Below are positions 40,984 to 48,865 of a DNA stretch of 64,000 nt, piece by piece. The notes below the pieces were generated by a model, which did no database searches, was not told the origin of the DNA, and saw nothing but the letters and a program-made list of their open reading frames with translations. The stretch is from Nocardia terpenica (GTDB lineage Bacteria; Actinomycetota; Actinomycetes; Mycobacteriales; Mycobacteriaceae), in assembly GCF_013186535.1 (NCBI RefSeq), contig NZ_JABMCZ010000001.1, forward strand, positions 62,001 through 126,000, in the 5' to 3' direction. The position numbers and the translations under genes are program-made. Position 1 is the first letter of the stretch; each line of letters begins with the position of its first letter.

Positions 40984-42411
40984 CTAGACGCGCCCGAGCA
41001 GGGTCAGCGGGTCCTCCAGTAGCGCGGCGATGGTGGAGAGGAAGCGCGCGCCGAGTTCGCCGTCGATCATGCGGTGGTCGAAGCTGATGCCGAGGGTGGT
41101 GACCCAGCGGACGGCCAGTTCGTCGCGATACACCCACGGGCGCTTGCGGATCGAGCCCAGGCACAGGATCGCGCCCTCGCCCGGATTCACCAGCGGCACA
41201 CCGGTATCCACGCCGAAGACGCCCACATTGCTGATGGTGAATGTGCCACCGCGCAGATCGGCCGGGGTGGCGGTGCCGGCGCGTGCGACGTCGGCCAGCC
41301 AGACGATCTCCCGGCACAGATCGCGCAGGCTCAGCGACTGCGCCTCCTTGATATTGGGTACCAGCAGGCCGCGGTCGGTGGCGACGGCGATGCCCAGATT
41401 CACGTAGTGCTTGGTGACGATCTCGCGCCGCTCGTCGTCCCAGAACGAGTTCAGGTCCGCGAATTCGGCCAGCGCCACCAGCGTCGCCTTGGCCACCAGC
41501 GCCAGCGGGGTCAGCGTGAGGCCCGCGAAGGTGTCGGTGCTGCGTAGATGGTCGAGTAATTCCATCGACGCGGTGAAGTCGGTGGTGACGAACGTGCTGG
41601 CCTGCGGGATGCCGCGGGCGCTGGCGACCATGGCCGCGGCCGTGCGCTTGCGCACCCCGCCGATCGGCGTCCGGGTCTCCCGCTCGGTGGGCCGCGGTCG
41701 GATGACGCCGCCGTCCGGGCGCATGACCGGCACCGGCGGCGGGGTCTGCCGCGGCGCCTCGTCGTCCTCGCTGTCGGGGCGAATCCGGTTGGGCGGCTGG
41801 GACACCGGGACGGCGTGCCGCACGTCGTCGACGGTCACCGCGCCGCCCGGCCCGGAACCGGCGACGTAGGCGATATTGATGCCCAGCTCGCGGGCGAGCT
41901 TGCGGGCCGCCGGGGTGGCCGGTGGCCGGGCCGGGATGGTCGGATAGGCCGGTGTGCTCGACGAATCGTTCTGCGGCTCATCGTCTTTCGGGACGGCGCG
42001 GATGCGGCGCGAGGTCGGCTCACGATCGGGCCCGTACCCGACGAGCACCGACCGGCGCTCGGTGGTTTCCGTGCCGTCGTCCTCGGATTGCGGTGCGGCC
42101 GTGACGGATTGCGCGGGCTCGGGGTGCCCCGCGGCGGCGGTGGTCTGCACCCGGATGAGCGGCGCGCCCACCAGCACCGTGTCCCCCGGCTGGGCCAGCA
42201 GCTCGATCACCCGTCCGGCGAACGGGCACGGCAGCGCGACCTGCGCCTTGGCCGTCTCCACCTCGGCGATGGTCTGATTCAGTTCGACGGTGTCGCCGAC
42301 GGCCACCTCCCACGAGACGAGTTCGGCATCGGTCAGGCCCTCGCCGAGATCGGGGAGCCGGAACTCCAGCACCTGCTTGTCGTTGTCCACAACCTGGTCT
42401 TCCACGAGCAC
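40984..42411 (-). CDS. bkdC: Branched-chain 2-oxoacid dehydrogenase E2 (dihydrolipoyl acyltransferase)
   Basis: A 475-residue E2. The lipoyl domain has the modified lysine in EVETAKAQVALP (Lys55), then a peripheral-subunit-binding domain (TPAARKLARELGINIAYVAG), and the catalytic domain ending with FDHRMIDG. It receives the acyl group from BkdAB and passes it to CoA. Several GTG starts lie close together (42411, 42405, 42390). It is the last gene of bkdA-bkdB-bkdC, 19 bp after bkdB. Confidence 0.93.
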   Translation of the reverse strand: MLVEDQVVDNDKQVLEFRLPDLGEGLTDAELVSWEVAVGDTVELNQTIAEVETAKAQVALPCPFAGRVIELLAQPGDTVLVGAPLIRVQTTAAAGHPEPAQSVTAAPQSEDDGTETTERRSVLVGYGPDREPTSRRIRAVPKDDEPQNDSSSTPAYPTIPARPPATPAARKLARELGINIAYVAGSGPGGAVTVDDVRHAVPVSQPPNRIRPDSEDDEAPRQTPPPVPVMRPDGGVIRPRPTERETRTPIGGVRKRTAAAMVASARGIPQASTFVTTDFTASMELLDHLRSTDTFAGLTLTPLALVAKATLVALAEFADLNSFWDDERREIVTKHYVNLGIAVATDRGLLVPNIKEAQSLSLRDLCREIVWLADVARAGTATPADLRGGTFTISNVGVFGVDTGVPLVNPGEGAILCLGSIRKRPWVYRDELAVRWVTTLGISFDHRMIDGELGARFLSTIAALLEDPLTLLGRV

Positions 42412-42430
42412 CTCTGTCTGCAGCTGACGG

Positions 42431-43411
42431 TCAGGCGGCGAGCGTTCGATCGACCGCGTCGAGGATGCGGTCCGGGTCGGGCAGGTGGTGCCGTTCGAGC
42501 TTAGCCGGGGGATAGGGAATGTCGAAGCCCCCGACGCGCAGGACCGGGGCCTCGAGGTGGTAGAAGCAGCGCTCGGTGATGCGGGCGGCGATCTCGGCGC
42601 CCAGCCCGGCGAAGACCGGCGCCTCGTGGGCCACGATCAGCCGACCGGTGCGGCGCACCGACTCCTCGATGGTGTCGAAGTCGATCGGCGACAGGCTGCG
42701 CAGATCGATGACCTCCAGCGAATGTCCTTCGCCCGCGGCGATTTCCGCCGCCGTGAGCGCGGTGCGGACCACGCCGCCGTAGGCCACCACGGTGGCGTCC
42801 TCGCCCGGTCGGCGGACCCGGGCGCGGTGCAGCGGGAACGGATCATCGTCCAGCGCATCGAAATCGACGTCGGCCTTGTCCCAGTAGCGGCGCTTGGGCT
42901 CGAAGAAGATGACCGGGTCGTCGAGCGCGATCGCCTGCCGGAGCATGAGATACGCGTCCTCCGGCGTGCTCGGCGAGACCAGCCGCAGCCCCGCGGTGTG
43001 CGCGAAATACGCCTCCGGCGATTCGGAATGATGTTCCACCGAGCCGATGCCGCCGCCGAACGGGATGCGAATCGTGATGGGCGCGACCACCTTTCCCTGC
43101 GTGCGGTAGTGGATCTTGGCGACCTGCGACACGATCTGATCGAACGCCGGATAGACGAACCCGTCGAACTGGATCTCGCAGACCGGCCGGTAACCGCGCA
43201 GCGCCATGCCGAGAGCCGTTCCGACGATGCCGGATTCGGCCAGCGGGGTGTCCACGACCCGGTTGTCGCCGAAGTCCTTCTGCAGGGTGTCGGTGACGCG
43301 GAAGACGCCGCCGAGGCGGCCGATGTCCTCGCCCATCAGCAGGACCCGCGGATCGTCGTCCAGGGCGCGCCGCAGACCGGTATTGATCGCGCCCGCGAAG
43401 GTGGTGATCAT
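42431..43411 (-). CDS. bkdB: Branched-chain 2-oxoacid dehydrogenase E1 beta
   Basis: A 326-residue transketolase-like beta subunit. VLLMGEDIGRLGGVFRVT and VVDTPLAESGIVGTALGMAL are the family signatures, and GGIGSVEHHSESPEAYFAH the usual His segment. With BkdA it decarboxylates branched-chain keto acids. The ATG overlaps the bkdA stop (ATGA). Confidence 0.95.
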   Translation of the reverse strand: MITTFAGAINTGLRRALDDDPRVLLMGEDIGRLGGVFRVTDTLQKDFGDNRVVDTPLAESGIVGTALGMALRGYRPVCEIQFDGFVYPAFDQIVSQVAKIHYRTQGKVVAPITIRIPFGGGIGSVEHHSESPEAYFAHTAGLRLVSPSTPEDAYLMLRQAIALDDPVIFFEPKRRYWDKADVDFDALDDDPFPLHRARVRRPGEDATVVAYGGVVRTALTAAEIAAGEGHSLEVIDLRSLSPIDFDTIEESVRRTGRLIVAHEAPVFAGLGAEIAARITERCFYHLEAPVLRVGGFDIPYPPAKLERHHLPDPDRILDAVDRTLAA

Positions 43412-44487
43412 GCCCGGACTCCTTCCAGGTAGGCCGCGTACTCCCGGCGCTCCGCCTCGATCAGGGGGTGCGGCGCGGCGTAGACGTGGTCGAACAGTTG
43501 CATCGGGTCCGGGTCGGGCATGGCGATGGTGGCGCTGCGCAGCGCGCCGCCCACCTCGTCGGAGCGGGCCGCAACCCGCCGCTCGAAATCGCCGTCCCAC
43601 AGGTCTTCCCGCTCCAGCAGCCGCCGCATCCGCTCGAGGGGATCGCGGCGCTGCCACATCTCGAGCTCGGCGGCCGAGCGGTAGCGGGTGGGGTCGTCGG
43701 CGGTGGTGTGCGGGCCCATCCGGTAGGTGATGGCCTCGATGAACGACGGTCCGCCGCCCGAGCGGGCCCGGGCCACCGCCTGCCGGGTGACCGCCAGCAC
43801 CGCGAGCGCGTCGTTGCCGTCGACCTGCACGCCCGGGATGCCGTACCCGTAGGCCCGGCGGGCGATAGGGGTTGCGCTCTGCACCCGCACCGGTTCGCTG
43901 ATGGCCCAGTGGTTGTTCTGGCAGAAGAACACCACCGGCGCGCTCCAGGACGCCGCGAAGCCGAGCGCCTCGGCGATATCGCCCTGGCTGGTCGCGCCGT
44001 CGCCGAAGTAGGTGATGACCGCGATCTCCGCGCCGTCGAGATGGGCGGCGTAGGCATAGCCGGTGGCGTGCAGGCCCTGCGTGCCGACCACGATGGCCGG
44101 GTTGGTCATGTTGATATCGGCCGGGTCCCAGCACGAGTGCGCCACGCCGCGCCACAGCCGGGTGATGAGCCCGGGGTCGACGCCACGGCAGTACGCCACG
44201 GCGGCCTCGCGGTAACTGCAGAACACGTAGTCGTCCGGGTGCAGAGCGTGCGCCGAGCCGATCTGCGCCGCCTCCTGCCCGAGCAGGGGCGGCCACAGGC
44301 CCAGTTGGCCCTGGCGTTGCAGGGCGGTCGCCTCCACGTCGATGCGGCGGGCTACCACCATGTCTTCGTACAGTTTTCGCAGCCGGTCGGGTCCGACATC
44401 GGATATCAGCGCCGCGTGCTCGCGATCGAATACGCGGCGGCCGTCGGGTTGGACCAACTGCACCGGGTAGGTGGTTTCGTCGGCCAT
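43408..44487 (-). CDS. bkdA: Branched-chain 2-oxoacid dehydrogenase E1 alpha
   Basis: A 359-residue ThDP-binding subunit. The thiamine diphosphate motif is YFGDGATSQGDIAEALGF ... CQNN, and the phosphorylation-loop region YRMGPHTTADDPTRYR is typical. The ATG at 44487 has GGAGG 8 nt upstream; an ATG two codons earlier and a GTG between are possible. It is divergent from an Lrp/AsnC gene. Confidence 0.95.
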   Translation of the reverse strand: MADETTYPVQLVQPDGRRVFDREHAALISDVGPDRLRKLYEDMVVARRIDVEATALQRQGQLGLWPPLLGQEAAQIGSAHALHPDDYVFCSYREAAVAYCRGVDPGLITRLWRGVAHSCWDPADINMTNPAIVVGTQGLHATGYAYAAHLDGAEIAVITYFGDGATSQGDIAEALGFAASWSAPVVFFCQNNHWAISEPVRVQSATPIARRAYGYGIPGVQVDGNDALAVLAVTRQAVARARSGGGPSFIEAITYRMGPHTTADDPTRYRSAAELEMWQRRDPLERMRRLLEREDLWDGDFERRVAARSDEVGGALRSATIAMPDPDPMQLFDHVYAAPHPLIEAERREYAAYLEGVRA

Positions 44488-44576
44488 CACCATCGCCTCC
44501 TGGGCGTCGCTTCGCGGGGTCTCCGTTCGTCGCGACGAGTTATTGTGCTGTAACTCACAGCATCCACGGCTGGGCG

Positions 44577-44588
44577 ACTTGCGCAAGT
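44577..44588 (+). promoter_or_regulatory. Perfect palindrome between bkdA and its divergent regulator
   Basis: ACTTGCGCAAGT is fully self-complementary and midway in the 165-bp intergenic region, next to a TTGACA (44590-44595). A likely Lrp/AsnC-type site. Confidence 0.55.
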
Positions 44589-44639
44589 ATTGACACGCCA
44601 ACTGCGCAGAATGCGCGTTCTGATCGGTGTGTTTGCTGT

Positions 44640-44645
44640 CATACT
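44640..44645 (+). promoter_or_regulatory. -10-like CATACT for the AsnC gene (leaderless)
   Basis: CATACT lies 7 nt before the ATG at 44653. Confidence 0.4.
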
Positions 44646-44652
44646 GCGTTAC

Positions 44653-45210
44653 ATGTCCAGTGGAGAACCCGTCGGTGCCGCAGTAGACGCGACGGATGCG
44701 CGCCTGTTACTGGAACTGGTCGCCAATCCCCGTGCCACCGGTGTAGAACTGGCCACCCGGCTGGGGCTGTCCCGCAATACCGTCCAGGCCCGGCTGGCCC
44801 GCTGGGAGGCGGGCGGCGTGCTCGGCAGCTTCGAACGCCGCGTCGATCCCCGCGCCCTCGGCTACCCGCTCGCGGCGTTCGTCGCGGTGGTGGTCGACCA
44901 GCACAAGCTCGACTCGGTCGTGGACGAGCTGGCCGAGGTGCCCGAGGTGACCGAGGTGTGCGGCATGACCGGCTCGACCGACCTGACCGTGCGGGTGGTC
45001 GCCCGCGACGCCGACGACCTGTACCGCATCGCGGGCCGCATCCTGAAGATTCCGGGCGTGGAGCGCACGAACATGGCCCTGGTGATGCGGCAGCTGGTCG
45101 GCCCCCGCACCGCCCCGCTGCTCAAACGCCTGGCCGGTCTGAACGGCACCCGCCCGGAATCCTCCCGCTACGACCGTCCCCGCATCGCGCCTTCGGCTCG
45201 CCCGCGCTGA
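44653..45210 (+). CDS. Lrp/AsnC family regulator of the bkd operon (BkdR-like)
   Basis: A 185-residue protein: N-terminal HTH (VDATDARLLLELVANPRATG, then LGLSRNTVQARLARWEAGG), C-terminal RAM domain (SVVDELAEVPEVTEVCGMTG) and a basic, probably disordered tail. Divergence from bkdABC and known behaviour of BkdR/Lrp proteins suggest it controls that operon in response to branched-chain amino acids. The stop is 4 nt ahead of hairpin element copy 6. Confidence 0.88.
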   Translation: MSSGEPVGAAVDATDARLLLELVANPRATGVELATRLGLSRNTVQARLARWEAGGVLGSFERRVDPRALGYPLAAFVAVVVDQHKLDSVVDELAEVPEVTEVCGMTGSTDLTVRVVARDADDLYRIAGRILKIPGVERTNMALVMRQLVGPRTAPLLKRLAGLNGTRPESSRYDRPRIAPSARPR

Positions 45211-45214
45211 GGGA

Positions 45215-45355
45215 GGTCCCGGCCAAAAGCATGCCGGGACCAACGGGGAGAGCATGCCGGGACCATTGGGGAGAGCGTGCCGGGACCAACGGGGAGAGCA
45301 TGCCGGGACCATTGGGGAGAGCGTGCCGGGACCATCGGGGGCACCGGGACCGTCG
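45215..45355 (+). repeat. CAAAAGC hairpin with five right arms (copy 6)
   Basis: GGTCCCGGC / CAAAAGCAT / GCCGGGACC starts 5 nt after the AsnC stop. The right arm GCCGGGACC recurs at 45233, 45256, 45279, 45302 and 45325, exactly 23 bp apart, with a partial sixth near 45343. Spacers alternate AAC and ATT, giving a 46-bp higher-order repeat. Confidence 0.85.
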
Positions 45356-45428
45356 AGTGGATGAAATTCAGTCCAGTTTCTGGGAATTGGCCGGTGACTG
45401 GACTGGCTGGGTTCGCGAGGATAGCGCG

Positions 45429-46628
45429 ATGACCGCTACCGCCGAGTCCGAGAAATCGACGATCGCCCCGGAGGTCGGGCTCGCCCAGCCGATCGGGGCC
45501 GGGGTCGTCGCGGCGTTGGTCGGGTTCACGAGTTCGTTCGCGGTCGTGCTCGCGGGGCTCGGCAAGGTGGGTGCCACACCGGCGCAGGCGGCCTCGGGAT
45601 TGCTGGCGGTGTGCCTCACCCTGGGGCTGGGGACCGTGCTGCTGAGCTACCGGTATCGGATGCCGATCACGCTGGCGTGGTCGACGCCGGGCGCGGCGCT
45701 GCTGGCGGGGACCGGCGCGCTCACCGGCGGCTGGCCCGCGGCGGTGGGGGCGTTCGCGGTGACCGGCGGGCTGATCGTGCTCACCGGATTCTGGCAGCGG
45801 CTGGGGCGGTTGATCGCCGCGATTCCGGTCGAGATCGCGCAGGCCATGCTGGCGGGGGTGCTGGTGCCGCTGTGCCTGGCGCCCGCGCACGCGGTCACCA
45901 CCAGTCCGGCGGTGGTGGTGCCGGTGCTGGTGGTGTGGCTGGCGCTGCAGCGGTTCGCACCGCGCTGGTCGATCCTGGCGGCCTTCGCGACCGCGGCGAT
46001 CGGCGCGGGGATCGACATCGCGGTCACGCATCGGCGGGTGGACGCGGCGGCCATGCTGCCCCGCGTGGAACTGACGGTGCCGCACTGGAGTTGGCAGGCG
46101 CTGATCGGCATCGCGGTGCCGCTGTACATCGTCACGATGGCGGCGCAGAACATTCCGGGCACGGCGGTGATGAGCTCGTTCGGCTATCGGGTGCCGTGGC
46201 GGGCGGCGATGGTCACCACCGGGCTGGGCACCGTGATCGGCGCCCCGGCGGGCGGTCACGCCATCAATCTGGCGGCGATCAGCGCCGCGCTGTCGGCCGC
46301 CCCGGCCGCGCATCCCGAGCCGCGGCGGCGCTGGGTGGCCGCGTTCACCGTCGGCGGCGCCTACCTGCTGCTGGCGCTGGCCTCCGGCGCGCTGGTGACC
46401 CTGGTGGCGGCCGCGCCCCAGGGCGTGCTGGAAACCGTTGCCGGACTTGCCCTGATCGCGACGCTCGCGGCCGCGCTCACCGCGGCCCTGGGCCCGGCCG
46501 AGCACCGCCTCGCGGGCGCGGTCACCTTCCTGGTCTCGGCCTCCGGCATCGCGATCGCGGGCGTCGGCGCGGCGTTCTGGGCCTTGGTCGCGGGCCTGCT
46601 GGTGCGGTCGATTTCCAAGCCTGCGTAG
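45429..46628 (+). CDS. benE: BenE family benzoate/H+ symporter-type transporter
   Basis: A 399-residue protein with about 12 membrane helices in the BenE pattern (VVAALVGFTSSFAVVLAGL; MPITLAWSTPGAALLAG; MAAQNIPGTAVMSSFGYRVP). BenE proteins import benzoate with protons, but no aromatic-catabolic genes are nearby, so the substrate is open. The ATG at 45429 follows GAGGA by about 7 nt. The right-arm array lies just upstream. Confidence 0.88.
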   Translation: MTATAESEKSTIAPEVGLAQPIGAGVVAALVGFTSSFAVVLAGLGKVGATPAQAASGLLAVCLTLGLGTVLLSYRYRMPITLAWSTPGAALLAGTGALTGGWPAAVGAFAVTGGLIVLTGFWQRLGRLIAAIPVEIAQAMLAGVLVPLCLAPAHAVTTSPAVVVPVLVVWLALQRFAPRWSILAAFATAAIGAGIDIAVTHRRVDAAAMLPRVELTVPHWSWQALIGIAVPLYIVTMAAQNIPGTAVMSSFGYRVPWRAAMVTTGLGTVIGAPAGGHAINLAAISAALSAAPAAHPEPRRRWVAAFTVGGAYLLLALASGALVTLVAAAPQGVLETVAGLALIATLAAALTAALGPAEHRLAGAVTFLVSASGIAIAGVGAAFWALVAGLLVRSISKPA

Positions 46629-46674
46629 GGTGGGAGTGTTCACGTCACGGTACCGACCCGGCAGAGGAGCTGGC

Positions 46675-47496
46675 TTGACCGCGGTATTGATCTCGGCAGA
46701 CGATCTTCGGAAGATGCTGTCCGACAGCGAGTCCCGCGTGCACCTACTGGATGTGCGCTGGGTGCTGGGCGATCCGGACGGTCCGCAGCATTATCTGGAC
46801 GGTCACATCCCGGGCGCCGTATTCGTGGACATGGAGACGGAATTGGCCGCGCCGGGGTCCCCGGCCCGCGGCCGCCATCCGCTGCCGGAGCCGTCGCACC
46901 TGCAGAAATGTGCCCGCAGCTGGGGCCTGCGCACCGGCGAGCCGGTGGTGATCTACGACGCCAACGGCGGCCTGGCCGCCGCGCGGGCCTGGTGGCTGCT
47001 GCGCTGGGCGGGCCACACGGACGTGCGCATCCTCGACGGCGGCCTGCCCGCGTGGGAGCGGGCGGGCGGCGCGCTGGCCACCGGCAACGAGCCCGATCCC
47101 GAGCCCGGCGACGTGGTCGTCACCCCGGGCGGCATGCCGGTCATCGACGCCGACGAGGCCGCCGCGTGGGACGGCCTGCTGCTGGATGCCCGTGCGGGCG
47201 AGCGCTACCGCGGCGAGGTGGAGCCGATCGACCCGCGTGCCGGGCACATTCCCGGCGCGGTCAGCGCCCCCACGGCCGAAAACCTCACGGCCGACGGCAC
47301 TTTCAAGAGCGCCGCGGACCTGTCGGCGCGCTTCGCGGGCCTCGGCTCCGGCCCGGTCGCGGTGTACTGCGGCTCGGGCGTGACGGCGGCTCACCAGATC
47401 GCGGCGCTGGCCGTCGCGGGCGTGGACGCGGCGCTGTATCCGGGGTCGTGGTCGCAGTGGTCGAACGATCCCGATCGTCCGGTCGCGACCGCCTGA
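46675..47496 (+). CDS. Thiosulfate/3-mercaptopyruvate sulfurtransferase
   Basis: A 273-residue two-domain rhodanese. The active loop is VYCGSGVTAAH in the C-terminal domain (CG-S-G-V-T, the mercaptopyruvate-type loop). It is a paralogue of SseA in this window but of the shorter SseB-like form. Start TTG 46675, with GAGGAG 6 nt upstream, is the only site with a ribosome site ahead of the first rhodanese strand. Confidence 0.85.
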   Translation: MTAVLISADDLRKMLSDSESRVHLLDVRWVLGDPDGPQHYLDGHIPGAVFVDMETELAAPGSPARGRHPLPEPSHLQKCARSWGLRTGEPVVIYDANGGLAAARAWWLLRWAGHTDVRILDGGLPAWERAGGALATGNEPDPEPGDVVVTPGGMPVIDADEAAAWDGLLLDARAGERYRGEVEPIDPRAGHIPGAVSAPTAENLTADGTFKSAADLSARFAGLGSGPVAVYCGSGVTAAHQIAALAVAGVDAALYPGSWSQWSNDPDRPVATA

Positions 47497-47504
47497 GGTC
47501 CGGT

Positions 47505-48230
47505 TTACGGGCAGCGGCGGGCGACCCGGGCGAGGGCGTCGCGGTCGGCGCGGGTGACGGGCAGGTCGTAACGCGTTGCGGTGGTGAGATATTTGCCCGC
47601 GTAGAAGCAGCGGTAGGGCCGCGCGGGCGGTAGCCAGTCGGCGGGCGTGCGGTCGCGCTTGTCCTCGTTGGTGGCGCCGTCGACGGCGAGCAGGTTCAGC
47701 TCGACGTCGTTGGCGAACCGAACGCGTTGCGGCAGCGGCCAGTTCGAGGCGCCCATATCCCACGCGGCGGCCAGCGGATACACGTGGTCGATCTGCACCT
47801 CCCGCGCCTGCGCCCGGCGGAACTCGATGCGCCTGCCGGTGTACGGGTCGCGCAGCACCCCGGCCACCACCACGCAGCCGCCGGTGTCGGGCCGCACCCG
47901 CACCTCGGCCAGCTGCCGGGCGAGCACGCTGTTGCGGGCGTCGCAGCCGGAGCGGGTGACATCGGTCCAGGCCGGGCCGAAGACACAGCCCTGATCGGCG
48001 CCGCAGCCGCGCTCGTAGCCGCCCGGATGCGGCCGGGAATCGACGATGCGCACCGCGGCCAGTAGCCGTTCCAACTCGGCCCGGGAGGGGCTGCCCGGCG
48101 CGGGCGGGCCGCCGGGGCCGAGCGAACATCCCGCCGCCAGCAGCACAGCGACCAGCACCACCGCGGCCAGTGCCGCCCGACCCCATCCGCGCTTCCCCCG
48201 TTGCACGCCCTCAGGTGTACACGCGGGCAC
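47505..48230 (-). CDS. HNH endonuclease-fold lipoprotein
   Basis: A 241-residue protein. The N-terminus is a lipoprotein signal with lipobox LAAGC (Cys35 from GTG 48230; a GTG at 48206 is also possible). The mature part has VQIDHVYPLAAAWDMGASNW and LNLLAVDGATNEDKRDRTPA, the DUF1524/HNH pattern with the catalytic His. Many actinobacteria carry this secreted family; a surface or secreted nuclease is inferred. Confidence 0.8.
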   Translation of the reverse strand: MPACTPEGVQRGKRGWGRAALAAVVLVAVLLAAGCSLGPGGPPAPGSPSRAELERLLAAVRIVDSRPHPGGYERGCGADQGCVFGPAWTDVTRSGCDARNSVLARQLAEVRVRPDTGGCVVVAGVLRDPYTGRRIEFRRAQAREVQIDHVYPLAAAWDMGASNWPLPQRVRFANDVELNLLAVDGATNEDKRDRTPADWLPPARPYRCFYAGKYLTTATRYDLPVTRADRDALARVARRCP

Positions 48231-48251
48231 CGACAGATTCCGGCGGAGCGC

Positions 48252-48614
48252 CTACAGCCAGGCGCGGGCCAGCAGGTCGTCGGCGGGCAGTTCGGCCGTG
48301 GCGGGCGGGAATCGGGTCGCCGCGATGGATTCGATCCGCGCCCCGTCGTGCCCGATCAGCCAGCAGCCGCCGCGTTCCTCGCATTCGGCGATCTTGGCGA
48401 AGGTGGTGAGCAGGAAGATGATGGCCTGCCGCGGGTCGAACGTGCGCGCGAGTCGCTGCGATTCCCCGGGGCGCGACAGATCCAGCCAGACACCGGATTG
48501 TCCGTCCAAGCGCATGCCGACGATCTTCGTGGTGTCGACGAAGGCGAATTTGCGCCGTTCCCACGGCGTCGTCGGCGTGAAGCTCTGCTCGAGGACCTGA
48601 AGCAGAATCGTCAT
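48252..48614 (-). CDS. Conserved hypothetical protein, 120 aa
   Basis: A 120-residue protein (MTILLQVLEQSFTPTTPWER at the start). No recognised family; it has a single compact alpha/beta appearance and ends with LLARAWL. The ATG at 48614 has GGAGG 9 nt upstream, so the long upstream open frame is not coding. It is divergent from helZ; the 250-bp region between them shows no other gene. Confidence 0.6.
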   Translation of the reverse strand: MTILLQVLEQSFTPTTPWERRKFAFVDTTKIVGMRLDGQSGVWLDLSRPGESQRLARTFDPRQAIIFLLTTFAKIAECEERGGCWLIGHDGARIESIAATRFPPATAELPADDLLARAWL

Positions 48615-48865
48615 GTTCACTGCCCTCCTGGAGGTGCGCCGCACGGACGGCGCCCGGTTCCGGCTCGCCGGATGCGCGAGCCGAACCGTCATCGGTTGCG
48701 CGAATGGAGTGGTTGTACCGCCGCCGGATGCCCGGCCGGTTCCGTGCCTCGGCCGTGATCGGCGATCTCTCCCATCATACCGTCGTGACCTGCGCAAACA
48801 CAGAGTTCACCGAGGTCGGATCCGCCCGCTTCCGCGCTGTCGGTGCCGACTGCTTGGATGGACGG

